DNA of 64,000 bases from DASVHS01 sp038244815 (GTDB taxonomy: Bacteria > Acidobacteriota > Thermoanaerobaculia > Gp7-AA8), in NCBI GenBank assembly GCA_038244815.1, contig JBBRTB010000001.1:1-64000 (forward strand), written 5' to 3'. A model generated the notes under the pieces. It ran no database searches, was not told the DNA's origin, and worked only from the letters and a program-made list of their open reading frames with translations. The first letter of the stretch is position 1. Each line of letters starts with the position of its first letter. Position numbers and translations under genes: made by a program. Below, piece by piece: positions 11,190 to 20,284 of the stretch.

Positions 11190-11993
11190 CTACGGCTTTT
11201 TCGTTGACGAAGGAAGCTGTTCGATGTCGTGGAGCTCTTTGTCGAATCGCGTCAGACGCGACTCGACGCGTGTCGCAGCGGGATCGATGAGAAGCGCGTC
11301 CGGCGGCACCGAGGCCGAATCGCTCGATACCACGGAGTTCTTGACCACGACCGTCAGATCGCGCTCGCGATAGGTGATGGTCTGCTCGGCGATGAGCGCG
11401 TACTGATCGCCGGTTGCAGCGCTCGTGGCGGCGATCCGTCGCTGCACGGCGTTCTTGAGGAGCGCGTCGTGCTGCGGCTTCCTGACGTTCGGATAGGCCG
11501 CTCCGATCAATACCTCCGCTGCCGCGCGCGACAGATTGACCTGATGATCGAGACCGAACTGAATCGTTTCCGAAACGCCGGGACGCTCGCTCACGATCTC
11601 GAACGTATCGAGCGACCGGCCGGCTGACGATCCACGAAGGCCGAGGGGCGTCACTTTCCAGTCGCGAGCGGCGATAACCGTCCGCGCAGAGCGCGCGCGA
11701 GCAACGTCCTCGAACGCCGTGATGCTGTACGTCCCGGCGCGATGATCGATTTCCGTGATCTGTTGCCGGCCGTAGTCGACGATCGTCGTCTTCGGTCCGT
11801 TCACCGTGACGATGCGATCGCCGGCGCAGTATTCGTCGAGCGTCACGGCGTGCCCGGTCAGCGGATCGTCGATCTGCCTGACCAGATGAAGCGGCGTCGG
11901 AAAGAGCGGATCGGCTGCCCGGGAAGGGATAGCGACCGCAAGAACGCACGCCGGCATCAGGACGTACAGAGATAGACGTCGCCTCTTCGACAC
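11190..11993 (-). CDS. Secreted protein of unknown function
   Basis: A 267-residue protein. I chose GTG at 11993 because AAGGAG lies 7 bases upstream; an upstream ATG at 12062 has no such site and would put extra residues before the signal peptide. The N-terminus SKRRRLSLYVLMPACVLAV then IPSRAAD is a signal peptide (cleavage after SRA). The mature part is mixed alpha/beta with no motif I recognise and ends in a Lys/Pro tail. It lies immediately upstream of the giant surface protein on the same strand, so it may assist its export or assembly, but that is only context. Confidence 0.7.
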   Translation of the reverse strand: MSKRRRLSLYVLMPACVLAVAIPSRAADPLFPTPLHLVRQIDDPLTGHAVTLDEYCAGDRIVTVNGPKTTIVDYGRQQITEIDHRAGTYSITAFEDVARARSARTVIAARDWKVTPLGLRGSSAGRSLDTFEIVSERPGVSETIQFGLDHQVNLSRAAAEVLIGAAYPNVRKPQHDALLKNAVQRRIAATSAATGDQYALIAEQTITYRERDLTVVVKNSVVSSDSASVPPDALLIDPAATRVESRLTRFDKELHDIEQLPSSTKKP

Positions 11994-12033
11994 GAGGAAC
12001 TCCTTATTGCTAAATGGAACGGACCGAGGAGGC

Positions 12034-12062
12034 ACTCTACCGCCGCGGCGGAATGCGGGCAA
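12034..12062 (-). promoter_or_regulatory. Candidate sigma-70 promoter for the surface-protein operon
   Basis: On the minus strand TTGCCC (12062-12057), a 17-base spacer and TAGAGT (12039-12034) resemble -35 and -10 boxes. Transcription would start near 12027 and leave a 34-base leader carrying the AAGGAG site of the secreted protein. The spacer contains the perfect palindrome CCGCCGCGGCGG. Each box matches the consensus at only four of six positions. Confidence 0.4.
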
Positions 12063-12146
12063 GAAGTTTCTGCTGCAGGATTGTGCGGGACGAAAACAAG
12101 ATGGTCGCCCGAGACGCGGCTCGTCCGCCGGCTGTCGGGAGCCTAG

Positions 12147-12656
12147 CTAGAACCCCTCGAGCAGGTTCGCCACCAGCGACTGCGCGAAGCGCTGGGCGAT
12201 CTCGCTGATGGCGCGCGTCTCCTGATCGAACGTGTCCGTGGTGTCGAGGTTGACCTGGTAGTTCTCCACGAAACGGTACTGGTCGTTCTTCCACAGCACC
12301 TTGTCGTCGTGCCGGTGGTCGAGCAACTCGATGTTCGCGGTGATCGAGATCTGGTACTGCGTGGCCCGTCCCTGGGAGAAGCCCACCGGCGCAAGGTTGA
12401 ACGTGTCCACCGAGCCGCGCAGGATGATGTCGGCCAGCTTCGGATCGTTCACCACGTGCAAGCGTCCACGGGAAACGAATTCGTCCGCCACCGACTGCGT
12501 CACGCGCTGCTCGAGCTCGACGCGCGTGGTGCGATTCACGAACGTCGGCACGTAGAGCGTGTGGATGGATGGGTCGAGGATGTTGCCGGTTCCGACGAGC
12601 GCATAGCCGCAGCCACCGAGGAGGAGGAAGCTCGCCGCGGCCAGGACTCGCTTCAT
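12147..12656 (-). CDS. lptE: LPS-assembly lipoprotein LptE
   Basis: A 169-residue lipoprotein with lipobox LLLGGC (Cys16). LptE plugs the LptD barrel that delivers lipopolysaccharide to the outer leaflet of the outer membrane. The body shows the family pattern: YALVGTGN after the lipobox, then IHTLYVPTFVNRT and a long strand-rich part ending in an Ala/Glu-rich helix (AISEIAQRFAQSLVANL). The ATG overlaps the leuS stop by four bases (ATGA), so the two are translationally coupled. The leuS-lptE order is conserved in many Gram-negative bacteria, which supports the call and a two-membrane envelope. Confidence 0.85.
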   Translation of the reverse strand: MKRVLAAASFLLLGGCGYALVGTGNILDPSIHTLYVPTFVNRTTRVELEQRVTQSVADEFVSRGRLHVVNDPKLADIILRGSVDTFNLAPVGFSQGRATQYQISITANIELLDHRHDDKVLWKNDQYRFVENYQVNLDTTDTFDQETRAISEIAQRFAQSLVANLLEGF

Positions 12657-15232
12657 CGCACCACCATATTGACGAGTTTACCCGGCACGTAGATCGTTTT
12701 CACGATCTGCTTTCCGGTGACCCACGACTGTACCCTCTCGTTCGCCCTGACCGCGGCCATCACCACGGCTTCCACTGGAGGATTCGGGACCTCGATCTGG
12801 CCGCGCAGTTTGCCGTTGACCTGGATGACGATGGTCACACTCTCTTCCTGCATCAGCGCCGGATCGGCGACCGGCCACTGCGACGTCAGGATGAAGCCGT
12901 CCTTCCCCAGCATCGACCACAACTCTTCGGTCAGATGCGGCGCGAAGGGATGGAGCAGCTGGAGCAGCACTCCGTACGCATCGCGCAGACGAGGATCGCG
13001 TCCGCCGGTGCCGATGTAATCGCCCATCACATTGGAGAGCTCCATCAGCGAAGAGATGGCGGTGTTGAACTCGAAGCGGTCGAAGCGGCGCGTCACCCCA
13101 TCGATCGTCTGATGCATCTTGCGCACGACTCCGTCGAAGCTCGGGGCACTGCTCTCCGTGGCCCGCGGACCGGGCCCCGAGGCCTGAATCTGTTCGAGCA
13201 TGTTCCAGACGCGGGCGAGAAAGCGGTACGCGCCGATCACCCCTTCGTCCGACCAGGCCGCTTCTTTCTCCGGCGGCGCGATGAACAGCGTGTAGACGCG
13301 CTCGGTGTCGGCGCCGTAGCGCTCGATCAGCTCGTCGGGCGGCACGACGTTGAACCGCGACTTCGACATCTTGCCCACTTCGGCCACGAGCTCGGTCGAG
13401 CCGCGATAGGGCTTGCCGTCGCGCCATGCCACTTCGTTGAGCTGCACCCAGGACATGCCCTGCGTCGGGTCGCGATACCCCTCTTTCGTGATCACGCCCT
13501 GGTTGAAGAGCCGCGTGAACGGCTCTTCAACGTGGGTGAGGCCGAGGTCGTGGAGGGCGCGGCAGATGAAACGGGCGTAGAGGAGATGGAGGATGGCGTG
13601 CTCGATGCCGCCGATGTACTGATCGACCGGCAGCCAGCGGTCGACCAGCGCGGAGTCGAAGATCTTCGTCTCGTCGCGCGGCGAGATGAAGCGCGCGTAG
13701 TACCACGACGAGTCGACGAACGTGTCCATCGTGTCCGTCTCCCGCTTGGCGGCGCCGCCGCATTGCGGGCACTTCACGTTGAGAAACGCTTCGTCCTTCG
13801 CCAGAGGATTGCCCTCGCGGCCGGTGAACGGAACGTCCAGCGGCAGCTCCACCGGCAGATCCTTCTCCGGGACAGGCACGAGGCCGCAGCGATCGCAGTA
13901 GATCATCGGGATCGGCGTGCCCCAGTAACGCTGCCGCGAGATCAGCCAGTCGCGCAGACGGTAGCGGACGGTCTTCTTTCCGATCCCCAGACGCTCCACC
14001 TCGTCGCCGATCCGGTCGATGGCCTTCAGCGGAGTGAGCCCGGTGATGAGACCCGACTCGACGATCGTGGCGGAATCATCCTTGACCGTGAACGCCTCGC
14101 TCAGATCCGACGCTCCCGTCGAACCTGCCGGCCCTGCGCCGTCATTGGCCCGGATCACCACGCGAATCGGCAGTCCGTACTGCTTCGCGAATTCGAAGTC
14201 GCGCTGGTCGTGGGCGGGGACGGCCATGATCGCGCCCGTCCCGTACTGCGGGAGCACGAAGTTCCCGAGCCAGATCGGGATCGGCTCCTTCGTGAACGGA
14301 TTGGTGGCGTACTTGCCCGTGAAGCGCCCTTCCTTCCCGGCCTCCTGCCGTTCCAGCGCGCTCTGATTGCGCACGCCGCCGATCCAGAACTCGATCTCCG
14401 CGCGCTGCGGATGATCGGCGATGAGCGCGGCGACGTCGGGGTGCTCGGGGGCCAGCACCATGAACGTCGCTCCGAAGATGGTGTCGGGGCGTGTGGTGAA
14501 AATCCGGATGGACTTGCCGAGCGAAGGGATCGGAAACTCGACGTCGGCGCCGACGGACTTGCCGATCCAGTTCCGCTGCATCAGCTTCACTTTTTCCGGC
14601 CAGTGCTCGAGCGAGTCGAGACCGGCGTCGAGGCGATCGGCGTACTCGGTGATCCTGAAGAACCACTGCGCGAGCTCCTTCTGCTCGACGATCGTTCCGC
14701 AGCGCTCGCAGCGGCCGTCGACGACCTGCTCGTTCGCGAGCACGGTGCGGTCCTCCGGGCACCAGTTCACCGGCGCCGTGCCCCGGTAGGCGAGACCGCG
14801 CTTGTAGAGCTGCAGGAACAGCCACTGGTTCCACTTGTAGTAGCCGGGGTTGCAGGAGGCGATCTCTTTCGACCAGTCGTAGAGGATTCCCCAGCGCTGG
14901 AACTGCACTTTCTCGCGGGCGATGTTGGACATCGTCCACTCGCGCGGATGGATGCCGCGCTTGATGGCGGCGTTCTCGGCCGGCAGTCCGAACGCGTCCC
15001 AGCCCATCGGATTCAGCGCGGCCATCCCCCGCATCCGGAAAAAGCGGTAAAGGGCGTCGCCGAGGATGTAGTTGCGTCCGTGACCGACGTGCAGATCGCC
15101 GGAGGGGTACGGAAACATGTTCAGCATGTAGAACTTTTCTCCGGGAGAGCTGACGTCGATCTCGGCGACGCGGGCGTCGGCCCATTTCCTCTGCCACTTC
15201 GGTTCGATTTCGCCGGGCTGGTATGGGGGCAT
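12653..15232 (-). CDS. leuS: Leucyl-tRNA synthetase
   Basis: An 859-residue class I synthetase that charges tRNA-Leu. The HIGH-type signature is HVGH (48-51), followed by an editing domain, zinc-type Cys pairs (CERCG, CDRCG, CPQCGG) and KMSKS near 621-625. I chose ATG 15232: homology begins MPPYQPGEIEPKWQ, and the frame upstream of it reads through unrelated sequence. TATACT (15248-15243) ends 10 bases before this ATG, suggesting a very short leader. A short GC-rich repeat (13158-13187) adds a QASGPGPRATES loop between the catalytic core and the anticodon-binding domain. Confidence 0.97.
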   Translation of the reverse strand: MPPYQPGEIEPKWQRKWADARVAEIDVSSPGEKFYMLNMFPYPSGDLHVGHGRNYILGDALYRFFRMRGMAALNPMGWDAFGLPAENAAIKRGIHPREWTMSNIAREKVQFQRWGILYDWSKEIASCNPGYYKWNQWLFLQLYKRGLAYRGTAPVNWCPEDRTVLANEQVVDGRCERCGTIVEQKELAQWFFRITEYADRLDAGLDSLEHWPEKVKLMQRNWIGKSVGADVEFPIPSLGKSIRIFTTRPDTIFGATFMVLAPEHPDVAALIADHPQRAEIEFWIGGVRNQSALERQEAGKEGRFTGKYATNPFTKEPIPIWLGNFVLPQYGTGAIMAVPAHDQRDFEFAKQYGLPIRVVIRANDGAGPAGSTGASDLSEAFTVKDDSATIVESGLITGLTPLKAIDRIGDEVERLGIGKKTVRYRLRDWLISRQRYWGTPIPMIYCDRCGLVPVPEKDLPVELPLDVPFTGREGNPLAKDEAFLNVKCPQCGGAAKRETDTMDTFVDSSWYYARFISPRDETKIFDSALVDRWLPVDQYIGGIEHAILHLLYARFICRALHDLGLTHVEEPFTRLFNQGVITKEGYRDPTQGMSWVQLNEVAWRDGKPYRGSTELVAEVGKMSKSRFNVVPPDELIERYGADTERVYTLFIAPPEKEAAWSDEGVIGAYRFLARVWNMLEQIQASGPGPRATESSAPSFDGVVRKMHQTIDGVTRRFDRFEFNTAISSLMELSNVMGDYIGTGGRDPRLRDAYGVLLQLLHPFAPHLTEELWSMLGKDGFILTSQWPVADPALMQEESVTIVIQVNGKLRGQIEVPNPPVEAVVMAAVRANERVQSWVTGKQIVKTIYVPGKLVNMVVR
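13158..13187. repeat. Heptad GC palindrome inside leuS
   Basis: The run GGCCCGCGGACCGGGCCCCG followed by AGGCC belongs to the same CCTCGGG/CCCGAGG family seen at 31926, 32038, 37071 and 38553. It is translated in leuS as QASGPGPRAT, in a variable surface segment between domains. A single short copy is weak alone; the call rests on its similarity to the longer copies. Confidence 0.5.
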
Positions 15233-15242
15233 AGAGCGCGGA

Positions 15243-15248
15243 AGTATA
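15243..15248 (-). promoter_or_regulatory. -10 box (TATACT) for leuS-lptE
   Basis: TATACT on the minus strand ends 10 bases before the leuS ATG with no Shine-Dalgarno between, fitting a near-leaderless start. Confidence 0.45.
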
Positions 15249-15285
15249 CGAGGCCTCGGACAGAGAGCCCACTCCGGGGCCGGCC

Positions 15286-15915
15286 CTACGCGCCGGGAGC
15301 GAGAACGACGTAACGCAGCACGGCCACGTAGTGGCACGCGCTGCCGGCGATGACGCAGATGTGCCACAGGCCGTGATTGTGGGCGAGCCGCGTCAGCCCG
15401 TAGAACAGGATCCCGCCGGTGTAGGCGAGACCGCCGGCGGCAAGCCAGAGGATTCCCGGAGCCGGGAGATGCTGCCGCAACGGCCCGAATGCGACCACGA
15501 CGAGCCAGCCCATCAATACATAGAGCACGACCGAGGCGATCCGGAATCGCCCGCGGAAGAAGATGTCTTTGAGGATGCCGGCGGCGGCCAGCAACCAGAT
15601 CGTGATGAGGAGCCACCAGCCGACCGGACCGCGCAGCGTGAGCAGAGCCAGCGGCGTGTACGTCCCGGCGATCAACAGATAGATCGCGCAATGGTCGAAG
15701 ACATGGAAGAGCTGCTTGGCCGGACCGCGCACGCTGTGGTACAGCGTGGAGCTGAGATACATGAGGATCATCATCGCGCCGTAGATGGAGAGAGCGATGG
15801 CCGCGCGCGCCCCGCCGTGCCTCGCGGCCAGAGGAACGATCACCGCCGTGCCGGCCACGGCCATCGCGGTGCCGATGAGATGCGAGATGCTGTTGAAGTA
15901 CTCCCCGCGGTACAT
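15286..15915 (-). CDS. Hemolysin III / TrhA-like membrane protein
   Basis: A 209-residue, seven-helix integral membrane protein of the hemolysin III/YqfA (PAQR-like) family. Family marks are the N-terminal EYFNSISHLIG, the core SSTLYHSV, the FDHCAIYLLIAGTYTPL segment and the C-terminal HNHGLWHICVIAGSACHY. The conserved Ser, His and Asp residues resemble the PAQR metal site. In E. coli TrhA affects membrane-energy homeostasis; a haemolytic role is doubtful. It starts 29 bases from the divergent dtd gene. Confidence 0.9.
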   Translation of the reverse strand: MYRGEYFNSISHLIGTAMAVAGTAVIVPLAARHGGARAAIALSIYGAMMILMYLSSTLYHSVRGPAKQLFHVFDHCAIYLLIAGTYTPLALLTLRGPVGWWLLITIWLLAAAGILKDIFFRGRFRIASVVLYVLMGWLVVVAFGPLRQHLPAPGILWLAAGGLAYTGGILFYGLTRLAHNHGLWHICVIAGSACHYVAVLRYVVLAPGA

Positions 15916-15944
15916 CGGCCTATCCTAACTAAAATGAGGCCTCG
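15916..15944. promoter_or_regulatory. Compact divergent promoter (hemolysin III family gene / dtd)
   Basis: Only 29 bases separate the two start codons. On the plus strand TAAAAT (15930-15935) is followed by nine bases and the dtd ATG. On the minus strand TAGGAT (15927-15922) is followed by six bases and the other ATG. Neither leader has room for a Shine-Dalgarno site, so both mRNAs should start at or within a few bases of the start codon. Confidence 0.5.
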
Positions 15945-16379
15945 ATGAAATGCGTCATCCAGCGCGTGCGCAGCGCGTCGGTCGCGGTCGATGGCCAGAT
16001 CGTGGCCAAGATCGGCGCGGGCATGCTCGTGCTCGCCGCCGTGGAGAAGGGCGACTCCGAACAGCAGATGATCGACACGGCCAGGAAGCTTCGCGAGATC
16101 CGGATCTTCAGCGACGAGGGCGGCAAGATGAACCGCGACGTGGCCGAAGCCCACGGCGCGATCCTGGCCGTCTCGCAGTTCACGCTGGCAGGCTCGCTTG
16201 CGCGGGGCCGCCGCCCCGGATTCGACAACGCCGAAGAGCCCGAACGTGCGCGCACGATGTTCGATCTCTTCGTGCGTGAGCTCGGCCGCACCGGCATCGA
16301 AGTCCAGACCGGCCGCTTCCGCGCCTACATGAACGTCGCGCTCGAGAACGACGGCCCGGTCACGTTTGTCTACCCGTAG
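15945..16379 (+). CDS. dtd: D-aminoacyl-tRNA deacylase
   Basis: A 144-residue DTD, full length. It hydrolyses D-aminoacyl-tRNAs, and glycine mischarged on tRNA-Ala, to protect translation. The N-terminus MKCVIQRVRSASV and both active-site motifs are present: SQFTLAG (SQxT) and the C-terminal NDGPVTF (NxPxT-like, with a Gly before Pro). The start is fixed by homology; TAAAAT ends nine bases upstream. Confidence 0.95.
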   Translation: MKCVIQRVRSASVAVDGQIVAKIGAGMLVLAAVEKGDSEQQMIDTARKLREIRIFSDEGGKMNRDVAEAHGAILAVSQFTLAGSLARGRRPGFDNAEEPERARTMFDLFVRELGRTGIEVQTGRFRAYMNVALENDGPVTFVYP

Positions 16380-16412
16380 GTGGACGCTGACCGGCGCCCT
16401 CGCGCTCAGACT

Positions 16413-16934
16413 CTACGTTTTTAGATAGCGCTCGCGCAGCACGTTCAGGTGATGGCGCTCGTGGCCGAGCGTGATGTACGCGAGCGCACGGACGGTCACG
16501 TGATGGTCGCTGGCCGTCCCTCCCCGCTCCCAGGCGGCATCATCGAGCTCGCGGTAAAGGCCGAGCGTGGTGCGGCGAATGTTCTGGAGCGCCTCGGCAC
16601 GCTGACGGATCGTCGACGCCTCGAACGGAGAACGGGCCATGAACTCCTTTTCGTCGAAGCCCGGTAGTGGAGTCGCGTCGCCGCGGGCGAACCTCAGCGC
16701 GCGATACGTGAAGACGCGCTCGGCGTCCTCGACATGACCGGCCAGCTGGCGGATCGTCCACTTGTCCGGCGCGTAGCGGAATCCGCCCCGCGACTCGTCG
16801 ATCGTGGCCAGCAGTCTCTGCGTCTCCGCGCTCTGCGTCTCCAGTGCGGTCAGGATGTCGGTCTCCGGAACGAGGCCGACGTAGCCCGCGTAGGACGGTG
16901 CGTACTCCGACGATTCCGGGCGTCGCTGTTTCAT
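16413..16934 (-). CDS. DinB-family protein (DinB_2)
   Basis: A 173-residue four-helix-bundle protein of the DinB/YfiT superfamily, which often binds a metal through three histidines. Visible marks are WTIRQLAGHVEDAERVFTYRAL and the C-terminal ALAYITLGHERHHLNVLRER. I chose ATG 16934 because it overlaps the stop of the upstream phosphatase gene in an ATGA arrangement. Members act as thiol-dependent S-transferases or are uncharacterised; the substrate here is unknown. Confidence 0.85.
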   Translation of the reverse strand: MKQRRPESSEYAPSYAGYVGLVPETDILTALETQSAETQRLLATIDESRGGFRYAPDKWTIRQLAGHVEDAERVFTYRALRFARGDATPLPGFDEKEFMARSPFEASTIRQRAEALQNIRRTTLGLYRELDDAAWERGGTASDHHVTVRALAYITLGHERHHLNVLRERYLKT

Positions 16935-19195
16935 GCGCGGCATCGTACGACAACGAACGTGATGTCGTCATTCGGCGGCTGCTCGCCGTGCCAGCGCTTG
17001 GCCGCGTCGCGCAGCCGGTCGATCACCCCGGCGGAGGTCGGCTCGGCCGCGGCGCCGGCGAACTCCTGCGTCGCTCCCTGATAGCCGAGCTGTTGTCCGT
17101 CCGCGCTTTGCAGTTCCGGAAAGCCATCGCTCATCAGCAGCACCGTGTCGCCCGGACTGACCGCGACGTCGGTCTGCCGGTAATCGACGCCGAGCGTGCC
17201 GAGCGGGGTGGCGCCGAGCTGGATCTCGTCGACGCGGCCGTCTCCAGCACGATGGATGAGCACCGGCGGCATCCCAGCCGAGGCCACGGTCAGCCGCCTG
17301 CCGTCGAAACGCGCCAGCGACAGGGCCATGGCCATGCGGCCGAGATCCATGCTCTTGATCTTCCCGGCCGACTCGATGAGAAATGCGGCCGGCTCGGTTG
17401 CGGAGCGATATCCCGAGAAAAGCGTCTTCACCACGGTGACCATCGTTCCCGCTTTGGCACCGTGGCCAGTGGCGTCGCCGATCGTCACCGAGAGAACGCC
17501 CGACGGCGAGACGTGAAAATCGTAGTAGTCGCCGCCCACTTCGGCGGCCGTCTGCGTCAGAACGGCCACCTCGTAGTGGTCGTGCTGCGGCACGTGCTTT
17601 GGCAGCATGGAGAGCTGGAATCTGCGCGCCTCTTCGAGCTCGACCGATTTACGCTCGTACTCCAGCGCCAGGAGGCGCTGCTGGATGTCCTGCTCGCGCC
17701 GCGCCGTCTCCTGCTCCACGAGCTGCTGCTGCTGCAGGCTGAGATCCTCGGCCATCCGGTTGAAGGCGTTCGCCAGCTGGCCGAATTCGTTCTTGGAGCG
17801 AACGGGAAGACGCGTCATGAGATCGCCCTGAGCGATGCGCTCAGCGCCGGCGGTCACGACTTCGACGTCGCGCGTGAAATGTCCGGCCACGGGAAGAATG
17901 CCCACGAGTGCCAGCGCGATGACACCGATTCCCCAGCCAAAGTTGCCTGCCGCGGTGCGGCGGAGCTCTTCGAGGTTCTCGCCGACGGGGCGTGCCACGC
18001 CGATGCGCAGGCCGCTGTCGCGGTGGGAGGACATCGCCACGACCCACTTGGGAATCTTCGGCAGCGCTCTTTTCTGCTTGAACGAGGCGATGATGCCCAG
18101 CCGGTCGAGCGTGGCCCGGTCGGTGGTGTTGCGGGTATAGACCGTTCCCTCCCGATCGACCGCGAACGGGATCTCGTCGGTATCTTCGGTGGGTGCGCCG
18201 AGTACGCGCTTGACCACTTCGTCGGTGCTGAGCTGGGCCCGGATCAATCCAACCACTTTGCCTTCGCTGTGCAGCGGCACGTTGAACCGCTGTCCGAAGA
18301 ACAGCGCGGCCTGCTTCTCCTTCGACTTCAGAAGCTGCTTCTGTTCGATGCTGAGCGAGCGGACCGTGACCACGCGTGCGACAGGCCGGGGCTCCGGAGC
18401 CGGCGCCGTAGCAGCGTCCTCCTTCTTCGCCGCGCGCGTCCTGGCGCGCTCCTCGCGCTGCCGCTGCAACCGCACCTCGCGCAACTGGCGTGCTTCGTCG
18501 CGCCTCTGCTGGAGAACCAGCTCGCGTTCCTGACGCTTCTGATTGGCCTGCTCCATCTCCAGATGAAAGGCCTGGCGGGTGACCTCCATCTCCTGATTGA
18601 GGGCGTCCTGCTTTTCCCTCAGCGTCTTCTTCACGGCTTCGCGCTCTTCCGAAGAGAGAGTCGCGGAGGCGATCTTGCCCGAGAGGCTGGCGATCTCCGC
18701 GACCCGCGGGCCGAAATCCGCTGGCATCGTGAATTTCGGATACTTCACCGGCGGAAGGTCGATGACGATCGACTCGGTCAGCCCTGTCTCCTCCGGCGCG
18801 ATCGGCGAGGCGGCCTCTGCGATCCGTGGCACCGAGGGAGGTGCCGGCGGAGCCTCCGGCGTCGGCACGAACTCGAGTGCATCGACGAGCGGCGCGGCCT
18901 CACCCATGGCCATGAGGATGTTATCGACCATCCCGCTGCGCGTGGCTCCCGTCGACGCACCCCCGGCTTGCAGTCCGTCCAGGGGAATGGCGGAGAGACC
19001 GGCCAGGCGTTCGTCGAGATCGGCCTGAATCGTCGTCAGCCTGCGGTCGATCCGCGCGGTGAGATGGGTGGCCTCGCTGTGATAGGCGCTCTCCAGAGCG
19101 CGCTTCGACGAGCGATAGGAATAGACCACGATCCCGGTCAGCGGCAGCACCGACAGGAGAAAGCAGGCCAGGAGCAGTTGCGTGCGGATCTTCAT
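16931..19195 (-). CDS. Membrane HAMP-SpoIIE serine phosphatase
   Basis: A 754-residue sensor phosphatase. Residues 7-25 form the first membrane helix; a long extracytoplasmic part follows, with a highly charged coiled coil at about 180-265 (EEREAVKKTL onward). A second helix (about 415-435) leads to a HAMP domain (IAQGDLMTRLPVRSKNEFGQ). The C-terminal 200 residues are a PPM/SpoIIE domain with VGGDYYDF, IGDATGHG and MSDGFPE metal-binding motifs. Such RsbU-type enzymes dephosphorylate STAS anti-anti-sigma factors; a STAS protein lies at 27382, but no direct link is shown. TACGAT ends 14 bases before the ATG. Confidence 0.93.
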   Translation of the reverse strand: MKIRTQLLLACFLLSVLPLTGIVVYSYRSSKRALESAYHSEATHLTARIDRRLTTIQADLDERLAGLSAIPLDGLQAGGASTGATRSGMVDNILMAMGEAAPLVDALEFVPTPEAPPAPPSVPRIAEAASPIAPEETGLTESIVIDLPPVKYPKFTMPADFGPRVAEIASLSGKIASATLSSEEREAVKKTLREKQDALNQEMEVTRQAFHLEMEQANQKRQERELVLQQRRDEARQLREVRLQRQREERARTRAAKKEDAATAPAPEPRPVARVVTVRSLSIEQKQLLKSKEKQAALFFGQRFNVPLHSEGKVVGLIRAQLSTDEVVKRVLGAPTEDTDEIPFAVDREGTVYTRNTTDRATLDRLGIIASFKQKRALPKIPKWVVAMSSHRDSGLRIGVARPVGENLEELRRTAAGNFGWGIGVIALALVGILPVAGHFTRDVEVVTAGAERIAQGDLMTRLPVRSKNEFGQLANAFNRMAEDLSLQQQQLVEQETARREQDIQQRLLALEYERKSVELEEARRFQLSMLPKHVPQHDHYEVAVLTQTAAEVGGDYYDFHVSPSGVLSVTIGDATGHGAKAGTMVTVVKTLFSGYRSATEPAAFLIESAGKIKSMDLGRMAMALSLARFDGRRLTVASAGMPPVLIHRAGDGRVDEIQLGATPLGTLGVDYRQTDVAVSPGDTVLLMSDGFPELQSADGQQLGYQGATQEFAGAAAEPTSAGVIDRLRDAAKRWHGEQPPNDDITFVVVRCRA

Positions 19196-19238
19196 CGAGT
19201 ACGAAGTGGATCGTACTGTGTAAGACGAAAAAGTGCGC

Positions 19239-20174
19239 TCAGGGTTTGCGCTGCCGGGAGAAACGGGTGCGAAGCTCGCGGCCGATGCGCTTCAGTTTCG
19301 GCTCCGTGAAGTAGCGCGCCGAGGCCGCAAGCTTCGCGGCCCCTCGCTTCGGCGCGGCCACGATGACCGCGTAAAAGGTCTGCTGTCCTCCACGGAGCAG
19401 CCGTGCTTCTTCCGCGATGATCTCCTCGATGGGGGTACGGTCGAAGTCGACGGCCGGGTAGAGCACCGAGAGGAGATTGCCGCCGTAGCCGCGGAACTCA
19501 CGGACGTCGAAGCCGATGCCGAGCTGCTCCAGGATCTCCGACGACCGGATCGCTTCCGAGGGATCGTCGGCCTGAATGGGGAGCGGAAGCGCGGTCAGGC
19601 GCCGCGCTCCTTCCGGAAGACGATCGAACACTTCGCGTTGCGGAGCGATGAGCGCGTCGCCCCAGTCGCTGCGCGAGGGGCCGATGTACTCGTCGAGATA
19701 GAGCAGGCCGCCCCGCTTCAGCGACAGCAGCACGGCGCGAAGGAGCTTCTCCAGCTTGGCGACGTGGTGCAGGGCCTGATGGATGAAGACGATGTCGTAG
19801 GTCCTGGGCGGGAGAAACGGCTCGTTGAAGTCCGCCGCGAAATAGCGGATGCGCGTGGACATGCCTTCGGCCCGCGCCAGGCCGGCGGCGATGCGTAGCG
19901 AGTTCGTGGAGCCGTCGAAGGCATCGACGCGATCGACGAGATTCTTGCGGACGATGTCGCGCTCGAACGGTCCCGTTCCGCAGCCCACGGAGAGTCCGCG
20001 ACCGAAGCGGCTGCCGATCCGTCCCATGAACCAGTCCACCGGCCAGAGTCCCTCTTCCCGGCCGGAGATCGAGCGAAGGATGTAATCGCGGACCGAGGGG
20101 TGCTCCATCCAGCTCGTGTGGGTCGGCGCCGCAACCTCGCGGTCCCAGAAGTGTCCGGCGGAGCAGCTCTCCAT
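19239..20174 (-). CDS. Class I SAM-dependent methyltransferase
   Basis: A 311-residue methyltransferase. The SAM-binding glycine motif is LSVGCGTGPFE, the acidic motif VDAFDGS follows, and motif IV reads YDIVFIHQALHHV. Start: an open frame continues upstream to 20363, but residues before MESCSAGHFWDREV come from an intergenic repeat, so ATG 20174 is preferred. The C-terminal tail is basic (KRIGRELRTRFSRQRKP). The substrate is unknown. Confidence 0.85.
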   Translation of the reverse strand: MESCSAGHFWDREVAAPTHTSWMEHPSVRDYILRSISGREEGLWPVDWFMGRIGSRFGRGLSVGCGTGPFERDIVRKNLVDRVDAFDGSTNSLRIAAGLARAEGMSTRIRYFAADFNEPFLPPRTYDIVFIHQALHHVAKLEKLLRAVLLSLKRGGLLYLDEYIGPSRSDWGDALIAPQREVFDRLPEGARRLTALPLPIQADDPSEAIRSSEILEQLGIGFDVREFRGYGGNLLSVLYPAVDFDRTPIEEIIAEEARLLRGGQQTFYAVIVAAPKRGAAKLAASARYFTEPKLKRIGRELRTRFSRQRKP

Positions 20175-20195
20175 CGCCGGATCGTAACGCAGCAC

Positions 20196-20284
20196 GTCAT
20201 TCCGAGCCGCGAAGACGGCGAGGAATCCGGGTGGCGGAATCCTCCCCACCCAGATTCCTCGCGCTCTTCGGCGCTCGGAATGAC
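20196..20284. repeat. Long palindromic intergenic repeat (about 89 bp)
   Basis: Outer arms GTCATTCCGAG and CTCGGAATGAC are perfect inverted repeats, and the next 30 or so bases on each side also pair with few mismatches (GCGAGGAATCCGGGTGG against CCCACCCAGATTCCTCGC). The loop is about six bases. Translated, it yields the CHSERSEESR-like nonsense peptides seen upstream of many genes in related genomes, so it is probably a dispersed MITE/REP-like element. It lies between a methyltransferase and a broken HD gene. Confidence 0.8.

Noticed and set aside
12040..12051. Palindrome CCGCCGCGGCGG as a terminator
   Set aside because: No T-run follows, and it sits between plausible -35 and -10 boxes.
12569..15313. 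914-residue plus-strand frame opposite leuS
   Set aside because: leuS has its class I signatures on the minus strand; the opposite frame is Arg/His/Asp-rich noise.
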